Origin: Beroe forskalii
Lineage: Eukaryota > Ctenophora > Nuda > Beroida > Beroidae
Reading direction: 5' to 3'
Assembly (NCBI GenBank): GCA_011033025.1
Contig: WFMF01000039.1
Coordinates: 620,001 to 684,000 of the forward strand
DNA length: 64,000 bases
Part shown: in pieces, positions 23,291-32,920 of the stretch
Layout: the number at the start of each line of letters is the position of its first letter
Numbering within the stretch: the stretch's first letter is position 1
Program-made: the position numbers and the translations under genes
Notes under the pieces: model-generated
The model's database searches: none
What the model was told of the DNA's origin: nothing
Seen by the model: only the letters and a program-made list of their open reading frames with translations

Positions 23291-23579
23291 GGGCGCCTGC
23301 TGGAAGGGGGCTTGTATGGGTAAAGCTCTCAATAAACGTTGATGTATTGCCAACTGACAGTTTCGAAACATAACTTCAAGCCTAATTTAAAGGCTTGAAG
23401 ATTGGTATGAATTGGTATGAATCATCTTCAGGAACCTCGAAGAAGCAGGCCCAACCTATGCTCAAATTTGATTGTAATAAGACATGGTGTTCCGTGTTGT
23501 TAAGTTAAAAATTAGTTATTACATTGACTTATTAACTTAGCCAAGTTGATCAGTTTATTAACTTCAGCGCATAATCTTT

Positions 23580-23830
23580 TACTCTTTTACAATATTATAT
23601 CGCCGAAAAATAACAAAAACTTGTCGCAAAAACGTCAAAAAGTCGGGGAAACGCCGAGCAGTCGGGGAGAACGCCAATAACGTCGTGAAAAACGCCAAAA
23701 AATTGCACGAAAAGTCGCCGAAAAATTGCAAAAAAGCCAAAAAATCGCAAAAACGCCATAAAAGTCGCCGAAAATTATATCGATAAAGACGTCAATATTA
23801 TTATTACGCCACAAATGTCACGAAAATCAC
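23580..23830. repeat. A-rich low-complexity tract with CGCCGAAAA words
   Basis: Irregular repetition of CGCC, GTCG and AAAAA words with no fixed period. It is strongly strand-asymmetric (A and CG rich). No coding frame. Confidence 0.6.
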
Positions 23831-24159
23831 AAAATTATATTATCGCAGTTCACATAACAAGATAAAATGACAAAAGGCGCCAAAAAAGCCAAAATTACGC
23901 ATAATGTTACAAATTGGACGATGTTTCAGTTGTGTCGTCGTCCAGGTAGAAATCCGGGGTTATTATCTGAATCCGAAATTGTATGGTTTCATGTATGATA
24001 TTATTCCGAACACGATTCATTTCCACTTATTGATCAATCAAAATCGATAATAGATGTTTCCGTAGTGAAGGGTACACATTTTGTACAGATGAGAATCAAA
24101 GTCTGGGTGGGGCTGATGTGTGTAACCTCGAGTGTACATGTTATCATAACATAAGGTGA

Positions 24160-24545
24160 TTTTCTTGTCAACACGGCGACAAAAACTCTAAGAATATTTT
24201 TATAACAAGGCGATTATTTTCTTAGTATGGCGATAACTTTAAAGCTAGCTGCAACTCTAAGAAACTATACATTACTTGGGATTACTTATGTTGGCGATTA
24301 TTTTCTTAACACGGCGACAAAAACTCTAAGAATATTTTTATAACAAGGCGATTATTTTCTTAGTATGGCGATAACTTTAAAACTAGCTGCAACTCTAAGA
24401 AACTATACATTACTTGGGATTACTTATGTTGGCGATTATTTTCTTAATAACACAGCGAAATAAACTCTATGAATATTTTTGATAACAAGGCGATTATTTT
24501 CTTAATATGGCGAATATCTTTATAGCTAGTTGCAGCAAATGCGAT
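24160..24545. repeat. Tandem repeat with about 138-bp unit
   Basis: Starts of ACGGCGAC / ACAGCGAA at 24173, 24311 and 24452 give a period of 138-141 bases. Within the unit, GGCGATTATTTTCTTA also recurs as a half-unit. Confidence 0.85.
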
Positions 24546-24709
24546 TATAATGTTAGTGTGGCGCTAAATGTATAATGTTTTTAGCGCATTGTAACAAAAT
24601 AAGCGTATGGGCTTATGGGGCGTGACTTGTTGCCGTACATACTCATAACAATGCGTTAATTTGATTAGTATGGCGCTTTCAATGTCTACTACTCTACTAT
24701 GGCGCTGGC

Positions 24710-26188
24710 CTAATCTGGAAGGGGGCTTGTTGAGGTTATTGAAATAAGATGTTTATAGATGTATGAGGTATTGACCTCTATTTTGTTTGAAGTTTGATTG
24801 ATAAAAGTTGACCATTTTTCGACGAAAACTTTGCTTGTATTTTGGGTCAAATATGTTGCTATCAAGTCAGGTTTTTCAACGAAAATACTGGCAATTTGGA
24901 CGGCTTCAGTATTTTGCCAGGACAAGAAAGCTGTATTGAACGTGGATTTTTTGATGGGAGAAATTGTTTTGTGGCCATGGCTTTCAAAAATTTGGTATGC
25001 AGTTATGTTACTTTTGGTAGTGATCAAGATACCTGCATTGTCGTAAGAATAGGAAGTTGCACAGTTGGTAATTTTGGGGTGACAGCTGGTAAAGTTTTTC
25101 AAACATTTACTGTGCATCATTTCTCTCAAAATGGGCATGTAGCATGTCGTAATTGAGTTACTTGGCGTGCAGGTCAACTCATCAACAGGAAAATATTCAT
25201 CATTTTTCTTATAAACGTAAGCTGGCAAATCTAACAGGAAGCATTTGTTGTTTTTAATGATTCCCGTTTGTACCAGATGGTACATCTGGAATATGTTAGA
25301 TGGCTGAGTCATGGGGAAAGTAATGATTTGGTGCAACACCAGACTGTTTTGGTGGATATTGATATTTGCCTGGGATATAAAAATTTTCGATGTTTTATAC
25401 AAGTTGAAGAAATTTGTCGCAAAGTACGAATTTTTAATCGTAGTGTGCTCAGATATGATCTTTATCAGGTCTGCCGGTGATATTTGGTCGGGAGTTAATT
25501 TTGCAGACATTTCTCCGCTGAGAATAGGTTTGAATAATCGCTTGAGTTCATTGTTCCATTCATTTGCCATTTGATATGCAAATAATTTGCCACTAGAAGT
25601 TAAGATTTGGCATTGGACAGACTCAAATTGAGAATTGATGTCTGTTTGAAGTTTATCGATAACATGCACAATATTGTCGTTGATCGACAGAATCTTTTCA
25701 TTGAATTTGTGCTGTTCATCTACGAAAGTTTCGAGGTGCGACTGTACATTGTTTATATGCTTTTTTAAGAAAGCAAATGAAATTCCACTAAAGAGGAGGT
25801 TTGCTCCTCCGAGGCCTATCCCTAATGCAGCTAAGGACCTTTTGTTTCGGTTATTCGGGATTGATGGGTTTGCCATGTGTTTGAATATATCAACATAACT
25901 TTGGGTTGTTTTGATCAAATCGATGTTGAAATTATCCATCCAATCACAGTCGCAGTTTTGGACTTTGTTGATTTGGGGAATTTGATACTTTTGAAAAACT
26001 GACAAGTAGTTTTCGTTTGTGTTTAGTGCAATCAGGCCACTGGGTTTCAGTAGAACCCCATGATTTAGAAATACTATCGTGCTATTTGGTGAAACGGTTT
26101 CAACATTGCCACATGCTGTTATTTCAAGTTTAACTATTGCCAAAGTTATTATCGATCGGAGAAAGCCAAACAAAAGTTTCATGTTCAA
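24710..26188 (-). CDS. Envelope-like fusion glycoprotein, C-terminally truncated
   Basis: A 492-residue minus-strand frame lies downstream of gag-pol. It starts with a hydrophobic signal-like stretch (about residues 4-25). At residues 114-117 is RNKR, a furin-type cleavage site, followed at once by a Gly/Ala/Leu-rich hydrophobic segment (about 118-141) like the fusion peptides of errantivirus and baculovirus F-type envelopes. Then come a helical stretch with heptad-like spacing (about 145-190), paired cysteines and several N-glycosylation sites. No C-terminal membrane anchor is found before or shortly after the stop, so the protein as read would not be anchored. In errantiviruses the protein is made from a spliced mRNA and mediates membrane fusion; here that is inference from layout. 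Confidence 0.7.
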   Translation of the reverse strand: MNMKLLFGFLRSIITLAIVKLEITACGNVETVSPNSTIVFLNHGVLLKPSGLIALNTNENYLSVFQKYQIPQINKVQNCDCDWMDNFNIDLIKTTQSYVDIFKHMANPSIPNNRNKRSLAALGIGLGGANLLFSGISFAFLKKHINNVQSHLETFVDEQHKFNEKILSINDNIVHVIDKLQTDINSQFESVQCQILTSSGKLFAYQMANEWNNELKRLFKPILSGEMSAKLTPDQISPADLIKIISEHTTIKNSYFATNFFNLYKTSKIFISQANINIHQNSLVLHQIITFPMTQPSNIFQMYHLVQTGIIKNNKCFLLDLPAYVYKKNDEYFPVDELTCTPSNSITTCYMPILREMMHSKCLKNFTSCHPKITNCATSYSYDNAGILITTKSNITAYQIFESHGHKTISPIKKSTFNTAFLSWQNTEAVQIASIFVEKPDLIATYLTQNTSKVFVEKWSTFINQTSNKIEVNTSYIYKHLISITSTSPLPD

Positions 26189-26881
26189 GAGAGGCTAGGC
26201 CTCTGTGCGCAAACAGTCTATGTGAGATAATAGCTCAAGCTGTATCAACAGAAACTAGGATAAGTTTGGTATTGTGCTCTGTTCTGGCAGAGCACGCTGT
26301 AGTAATTGAACTAGTGAAGTTGCGTTATGCTCACCCGAGCCGGGCTCATTAATAACCATAGGAAGTCAGAGTTCTGGACAATTTGTCAGCAATCTCGTAA
26401 TTCGCCAAATTTGTTCCTCAGTATTAACTTATTAAGATCTATTGTGCTTGTAACTTCATTGTTTATTCATAATTACTTCGGACAATGGAACTCTTCCTGA
26501 CTTCCTGAATATCATTATAAAATCATCACGTTCATTGCCTTCAATCACAATCTCTGTTAGTATGGCTGACAAGTGACAATGTGGCAAGATATTGTTTATT
26601 TAGCACTAAACGAGCAAAATTCAAAGTATCCCCACGGAGCTCTAATTTGGTAATTAGGCAAACAGAGCTGTTCCCAAAGTTATATTTGCCATGGTCCTGA
26701 CTGTAGCAATGGCTCTAATTGATTAGATGCGGCGAGAGATCGAGATATAGGTATATAGCGAATAGTGAGCTTCTCGGGAAGAAGCGTGTGTCAGATTGAG
26801 TCCATAAGTCCATGAAATGATTCTCCGTAATTCAGAGAATTCAATGAAGTAACAGAAAACGTACTTCTAATAGCTTAGGAT
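26189..26881. other. Spacer between pol and env of the minus-strand element
   Basis: About 690 bases without a supported frame. In env-bearing gypsy elements this interval is usually short and holds the env splice acceptor, so extra sequence may be present, but no insertion boundary was resolved. Confidence 0.4.
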
Positions 26882-27152
26882 TTAATATCCAGCTTGGTAA
26901 TAATCGGGTGCTCTCAAAAGTTGACGATTTCGCAAATTACGGCCATCATTGTGCAATGTTATTACTGGCCTTTCTCTAGCATCATTATTTAGATCATTTT
27001 CAGGCTCATCCTGAACCTCATAATTTGGTAATATTCTCGTGTCATGGCTCAAATCAAGATCTATAGGGTCATATTCCCTCGGTTTACTTTTCTCCGGATC
27101 AAAATTGGTTGCCAATTTAAGAAGGTCATGGGGAACTATTGGATGTAGGCGG
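26882..27152 (-). CDS. C-terminal end of gypsy pol (after the MITE)
   Basis: On the minus strand this continues the integrase tail, with RLHPIVPHDLLKL and a final acidic/Arg-rich segment ending at a stop at 26882. The frame is in phase with the pol reading frame upstream once the 675-bp MITE and one 8-bp target copy are discounted. A methionine near 27175 lies inside the MITE end and is not the real start. The segment belongs to the post-catalytic part of integrase, which helps bind DNA and sets the length of the Pol polyprotein. Confidence 0.75.
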
Positions 27153-27827
27153 TAGGGTGTTTCATAATTTCCCAACTAGAGAACTGTATATTGTTCGGGG
27201 TCAAAAGCTATCCTTTAGGACATGAAAAATTGGCAGAAAAAAGTTTCAGACGAAAAAAATGATTTTAAGCACCTCCACAGGCCGCAGCCATTTTTACCAG
27301 TAAAAATCATGATTTTCGGTAAAAAGTTACTTACCTCTTTTTCTGTTTGAGTGACACATTTCATGTCTTCTCATCGTGTTCCTCAGCCCAGAAAATGGGG
27401 GGGTAGGTCCAAAAATTTTTGATCTACGACTTTCAGAAGCTGAGTTATCAGCGATTTTGATATGCCCATATATGGGCATACGCGAGCAAAATCAGGCGCA
27501 TGACCATATATGGGCATATGAAAATCGGCGATAACTTGGCTTCTGAAGGCGGTAGATCAAAAATTTTTGGACCTATCCCCCCATTTTCTGGACTGCGGAA
27601 CACGATGAGAAGGCTCAGAAATATGTCACTCAAACAGAAAAAGAGGTAGGTAACTTTTTACCGAAAATCATGATTTTTACAGGTAAAAATGGCTGCGGCC
27701 TGTGGAGGTGCTTAAAATCATTTTTTTCGTCTGAAACTTTTTTCTGCCAATTTTTCATGTCCTAAAGGATAGCTTTTGACCCCGAACAATATACAGTTCT
27801 CTAGTTGGGAAATTATGAAACGCCCTA
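27153..27827. mobile_element. 675-bp palindromic hAT-type MITE inside pol
   Basis: Almost the whole element is one palindrome: arms of about 325 bases run from TAGGGTGTTTCATAATTTCC at the left to its complement at the right (one T/C difference near the end), with the centre near 27490. The 8-bp word GTAGGCGG flanks it at 27145-27152 and 27828-27835. TAGGG-type ends with 8-bp duplications fit hAT. Inside the arms are TATATGGGCATA words. Short open frames within it are artefacts. Confidence 0.9.
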
Positions 27828-30800
27828 GTAGGCGGGATCTGCTACCAGTGTCGATTTTATAAGTGTAATCGGTTATTTTCGTCAGTATTTTAAACGGACC
27901 GAAGAAGTGGTCAAAAAATTTGTTTTTATTATTAGGGGGCCGTGGACGCCAGAGGTAGACAAATTGGCCTGGTTGAAATGGGATAATTTTTGCACGATTA
28001 TCATAGGATTTTTTCATAAAATCTCTATTCGTTTTTAGAGCATTTTCAACATAGGTGTATGTTGATTTCAAGGTTTTGAATAAATCGTAGGCATATTGCT
28101 CATGATTTGGGTATTGTTTTTGGTTGAATGTGCCAAATAATATGTCCATTGGTAACCGGGGTGAGTGCCCTCTATGTAGGAAAAATGGGCTGTAGTTAGT
28201 GCTACTGTGTTTGCTGGTGCGATAAGCAAAGAGACACTGTTGAAGTAAATCGGGCCAGCATTCTGGGTTTTCCATGCAAAATCCCTTTAACAAGTTTTTA
28301 ACACTTTTGACTGCTGCTTCAGCAGCACCGTCACTCTGAGGCCTGTATGCACATGTAAATGTACGATGTATTCCCATAAGTTTATGAACAATATTCATAA
28401 CCTCAGCTGTAAAATTAGGGCCTCTGTCTGAGTGACATTGCACTGGCACGCCACATCGGGCAATCCAATTGTCAAGTAGTGCTCTCGCTACGGTTGGGGA
28501 CTTGGTATCCCGCAAAGGGGTTGCCTCGACCCAGTTTGTGAATCGATCAATCATTATCAGGATACTTCTCAGCTTTTGTGGGTTGTCAGGCATGTTTTCC
28601 AACAGATCAAATTGTACGATGTCATTTGGGTGAGTACCACTAAATGGCTGCAGTGGGCTTTTTGGTTTTTGCTTTTGGCCTTTTTTGATACATATTTGAC
28701 ATGCATCAATATAAAGTGATATTTCTAGCTCCATTTTTGGCCAATAATATCGAGATTGAATTTTTGCAAGGGTTTTTGGTTTACCCAGGTGTCCACCGGT
28801 AGGTAGATCATGACATATTTCAATAATTTTTTCGGTTATTGAATGTGGTACACAGATAAGCTCGTCAGGTGCCTCATTATTTGATTTTTCCCAAGTTCTG
28901 TAAAGTACACCATCTTTTATTTTTAGGCGGCTAAATGAATTGTAATAAACTTTCAGTGATGGAGAAAGTTTCTGGATATCTCTTTTTACAGGCTTATTAT
29001 TTTCAAGTATCCACTGTTTTACCGTTTTAAGTGCTTCGTCCGAATTCTGTGCATTCTTTAGGGACTCGATATCTATCGAATCTATCCTAGGTTTTTTCAA
29101 ATCAGATTTTGCCGCCGTTTGTGGATTATTTACAGTGTGTATGTTACATGTTGACGTGTCTTCATTGGCCACATTATCATTAGTGCGATGCAATCTTGAT
29201 GGTCCGTCACTTTCATTCTGTTTACTTGGTACATATTCCATGTCAAAGTCAAATTGGCTGAGTGCTGTGACCCAACGCCAGAGTTTCGGGTTTTCAAACT
29301 CTTTGAATGATTGCCATTGCAATAGAGCTTGATTATCAGTGCGTACAAGGAACTTCCTACCTAGCAAATATTGTTTAAATTTCTGGCAATAAAATTTCAA
29401 GCTGTAAAATTCTCGCTGAAACGCTGACCATTTTGATTGGCTTTTAGTCAGCATGTTGCTTGCATAAGCAACTGGATGCAACGTTTTACCATCATCTCCT
29501 GTTTGAGATAAAACTGCTCCAATGCCTGTGGAGCTCGCATCACAGGCCAGAATAAAAGGTTTATTTGGATCTGGGAATTTCAATGTTGGAGCTTCAACAA
29601 GTTTCTTCTTAATGGTGTCAAATGCCTGTTGTTGTTCAGGACCCCAGTGGAATTTAACATCTTGTTTAAGCAAGTTTGTCAGTGGTTGAACTATAAGTGA
29701 GTGTGACTTGATGTGTTTCCTGTAGAAAGAGCAAAATCCTAAGAAACTCTTTACATCCTTTTTGTTCTTGGGTTCCTTCATCAATGTTACAGCTTCTAGC
29801 TTATCTTTATTGACATTGAGTCCCTCTTTAGATATTTCAAAGCCAAGGTATTGTATTTTTGGTTCAAAAAGTTTTGTTTTTTCAGGTTTTAGTAGTAACC
29901 CTACTTGTCTGAGCCTCTTGAAAATGAGAGTTAAGTTTGATAGCATAGAGTCAAATGTTTCAGAACCTGTCGCTATATCGTCCATATATGCAACGATTTT
30001 GAGATTATTTTTTAGTCCAAGAAGTGTACGTTCAATAAGTCCCTGGAAGTATCCCACAGCACTTGAAATTCCGAGAGGTATACGTTTAAATTGAAAAAAC
30101 GCTACGCCTGGAATACTGCAGGCAGAAATCGGCTTGGCTTTATCGCTCAGTTTGATTTGGAAATATGCATGGTGGAGATCTAATGGCGACCAGAACGAGC
30201 AATTATTCCATATAGATGTGATTGTATCAATGGTGGGAAGTGGCTGGAAACTCCTGACGACATGCTTATTGATTTGCCTGTAATCGACCACAATTTTGTA
30301 ATTTTTCCCACGCTTTATTAGAAATGCTGGGGAATGGTATGGACTGTTACTTGGTTCGATAATACCTTGATTCATCATGCTCTCAACAAGTTTTTCTGCT
30401 TCACCTTTCAAGGCTATCGGGATCTGTCTATATGGGACTCGTATAGGTTTGTCTGTATCCAATATGATGTCATGTTCGGGCAAATTTGCTGCAGGTAGTA
30501 ATTCAGATTCATCATTGTAAAAGATGTCTTGAAAAGTTGAGACGAGATCTTTTATTTTGTTAATTTGGCCTGTGGTTAGGAAAGTGAGTTTTTCATCCAA
30601 TTTAAGTTTTTTGAACAGACTTTCTATGAATGGGGTAATACCGGTCTCTTCGTGGGTTTTTTGGCTCTTATTAAGTTCAGGGGGAGTGTTAACTTCTGAA
30701 GTTTGATTGAGAAAATTAACAACTTCCTGTTTACACATTTCAAGCTTTCCCAGAACCTGGTTTTTGTAAATGATTATATCGTAATCATTATTGTTTGTTA

Positions 30801-31470
30801 TGTCGATATTGCTCCTTCCTTTGCTGACGTTCAACATGTAGCTCAATGGGACTGTGTTGAATTTTCTGGTCAATAATTTTTCTGAGGGGTAATAGATACC
30901 CGTTGTATTGATATAACAATTTTTCTTGACCCCTCTGTTCTTAGTACTTAGTTGGCAAGAAACATTCTTAGCAGTTGTTTTTGCTGGTATTTTCACTGTT
31001 TTTGTCATTGATACTGTAAAATTACCCGGAAGGTTACTTTTTTGGTTAGCTGCAATACACAGTAATGGTGTTGTGGTGTCACCAATCGACATATTCATAT
31101 TAGAAAAGTCTAAAATACAGTCATTTTGTGACAGGAAATCTGTACCAATCAAAATTGTCTCGGAGACATTGTCCGCGACAATCATTCTGCAGTTAAACTG
31201 CTTTGAGTCCTTTGAGAACCCGATTTTTGTGGTAAAACTTCCTGAAATTGAGAGGGGTGAGCCACTTGCACCTGTTAGATTGATATTTTCGTGTATTAGA
31301 GATTTCAAAACGTCTTCGGGGACAGCTTTTTTGTTTATAAGTGTGACAGGAGATCCCGAATCAGCTAAGGCATAATATGGGCAGCCAAAAATGTAAATTT
31401 TAATGTATGCTTTATTGTTATTGCTAGTTTTAGCATTACTCCTAGGAGACTTTTCTCCTTTCATGACCAC
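27828..31470 (-). CDS. pol: Ty3/gypsy Pol: protease, reverse transcriptase, RNase H, integrase
   Basis: One long open frame on the minus strand. An aspartic protease signature (ADSGSP, DSG rather than DTG) is near residue 37. The reverse transcriptase includes YHSPAFLIKRG, FWSPLDLHHAYFQIKL, FKRIPLGISSA and catalytic YMDD near residue 496. RNase H begins at CDASSTGIGAVLSQ (about 641). The integrase has an HHCC zinc part ending CQIC, then catalytic D (QFDLL, about 954), D (HSDRGPNF, about 1014) and E (SDGAAEAAV, about 1050). No stop interrupts these domains. It overlaps gag and lies in the -1 frame, with AAAAAAC as the likely shift site, so it would be made as Gag-Pol and not from its own start. 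The frame runs into the MITE at its 3' end. Confidence 0.95.
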
Positions 31471-31484
31471 ATTTGCCCTCGGAG

Positions 31485-32615
31485 TTACTGGGCCGGTCGG
31501 AATGGGTTTTTTGAATTGTCCTGCTTTTCAATGTTTGGTTTACCAACAAGATACCAGCAATTTGCAGCTGTGTGATTTGGTTTGTTGCAGTACGAACATT
31601 TGACTGAATTGTTGTTTTCATTACGTACAGGAGGCTGCGTGGCTTGAGACTTCAGTCTTAGGAAACTGAAACATTCAGCCTTTATATGTCCTCGCTTTTG
31701 GCAGAAATGGCATATAATATTTGGGTTTCTCTGGCGAGGAGGTTGTGTGTATTGGTTGCCTGGGTATTGGTTTTTCAACGGATTTTGGTCATAATAGTTG
31801 AATGACCTTGGGTTTGGCATAAAAGGGTATTGTGGGTATGGGTAACCTGGGAATTGGAATTGTTGGTTCGTATTTGCCATTTGTTGCAGTCCCATGGGTT
31901 GCTGATTTGGTGGTAAAATTGGGGGAACATTAGCTACAGCATTTTGGTTAATTGAATTACTTGGAGCTGTTTTTTCTGTGATTTGGTTCACAGAACTTTC
32001 ATTCTGAGCATTTTCCTCATTACTGATATTGTACACCTTCTCCATAGTAGGTCTAAAATCTGTTTCAGTTTTTATGAATCTACGTGTTTGGAGAGCTTGA
32101 AAAAACTGGACTGCCCTGTTTACAGCTTGTGTCAGGTTATCGAAGTTGAGTTCGAGTAACTTTATGGCTATCTCGTCATTACGGATACCGGAAATGAAGC
32201 TTTCAATAAGTGTCCGGTTCCCTCGTATATTCTGGTCAGCAGGGTACGCTTCCAAAGCTAGTTTCTCAAGCTCTTGTGCGTACTTTTCCAAACTTTCATC
32301 CTCCTTTTGTTTCCTGTATTTTAAGGCGTATCCTGGAGGGATGGTAGATTCTCTTTGAGCCAGGGCAGTTTTTATAATTTGAAAAACACCATCTTCAAAT
32401 ATATCAGCTCTTTGGGCAGCAGTGAGATTTAGGTTTTCAACAATCACGAAACTTTCTGAGTCAAGAAAAGATAAGAGCGTACGATATCGATTGGCAGCCT
32501 CAATGTTCAGTAATTCGCAATAGTTGCGGAATTGCTTATTCCATACACTAAAACTTTGCTTCAGGTTATACTCTTGTGGGGCTCTAGCTGTTACTTGACG
32601 CTGTCGGTCTGCCAT
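31485..32615 (-). CDS. gag: Gypsy Gag with two zinc knuckles
   Basis: A 376-residue intact frame. The N-terminal two thirds are capsid-like and helical, with a KYRKQKEDESLEKYAQELEK stretch typical of Ty3/gypsy retrotransposon Gag. A Gln/Pro/Asn-rich linker follows, then two CCHC zinc knuckles: CHFCQKRGHIKAEC (about residues 301-314) and CSYCNKPNHTAANC (about 339-352), which bind genomic RNA. The start ATG at 32613-32615 is the first in frame and lies about 105 bases after the primer-binding site. The stop (complement of 31485-31487) is 18 bases past the shift heptamer. Confidence 0.93.
   Translation of the reverse strand: MADRQRQVTARAPQEYNLKQSFSVWNKQFRNYCELLNIEAANRYRTLLSFLDSESFVIVENLNLTAAQRADIFEDGVFQIIKTALAQRESTIPPGYALKYRKQKEDESLEKYAQELEKLALEAYPADQNIRGNRTLIESFISGIRNDEIAIKLLELNFDNLTQAVNRAVQFFQALQTRRFIKTETDFRPTMEKVYNISNEENAQNESSVNQITEKTAPSNSINQNAVANVPPILPPNQQPMGLQQMANTNQQFQFPGYPYPQYPFMPNPRSFNYYDQNPLKNQYPGNQYTQPPRQRNPNIICHFCQKRGHIKAECFSFLRLKSQATQPPVRNENNNSVKCSYCNKPNHTAANCWYLVGKPNIEKQDNSKNPFRPAQ
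31506..31512 (-). promoter_or_regulatory. Predicted -1 ribosomal frameshift site AAAAAAC
   Basis: Read on the minus strand, A AAA AAC sits exactly in the Gag frame as X XXY YYZ, 18 bases before the Gag stop. The pol frame is -1 relative to gag and stays open from here. AAAAAAC is a known retroviral slippery heptamer. A downstream RNA structure was not tested. Confidence 0.75.
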
Positions 32616-32719
32616 TGTGTTTCAATGGCCGTAACTTGTATATGTTATAGTATCAGTACTTTAGTATATGCTTATATACTAGTATATTAGCTTGTTGCGT
32701 ATTAGTTTGTATGTTAGTT

Positions 32720-32737
32720 TGTTTTCAGTTCGCGCCA
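32720..32737 (-). promoter_or_regulatory. Predicted primer-binding site of the minus-strand gypsy element
   Basis: On the minus strand TGGCGCGAACTGAAAAC begins two bases after a CA (complement of TG at 32740-32741), the usual spacing between the 5' LTR and a tRNA primer-binding site. The tRNA was not identified. Confidence 0.55.
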
Positions 32738-32739
32738 AA

Positions 32740-32920
32740 TGTTTGGGCGTAACTATATATTTTGGAGACTCGTGAAGAGAGAGAGAGTGAGTACGCTTTG
32801 TTTAGAGGATAGTAACACTAGCTATTATATAACATAACTTCAACCTTATAAACGGGGAGGAGGGATCACGCGTTGCCTTCCTAACGCAGTAAAGCGTTAC
32901 TCACTAGGCCTCACACTAGC
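32740..32920 (-). repeat. Probable 5' LTR remnant of the minus-strand element
   Basis: The inner edge is set by the primer-binding site. A TTTATAAGG box (minus strand, near 32850) could be the promoter. The outer edge runs into the CCCTAGCTAA satellite without a clear TG end, and no second copy was found near 23-24.7 kb, so the element has lost recognisable LTR symmetry. Confidence 0.4.

Noticed and set aside
23314-24730. 3' LTR of the minus-strand gypsy element
   Set aside because: No match to the sequence next to the primer-binding site at 32740-32920 was found, and there is no TG..CA-bounded repeat or polypurine tract.
24798-25574. Plus-strand frames opposite env
   Set aside because: They are shadows of the minus-strand env frame, which has signal, cleavage and fusion-like features.
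30926-31375. 149-codon plus-strand frame opposite pol
   Set aside because: It is antisense to the protease region of an intact Pol and has no domain.
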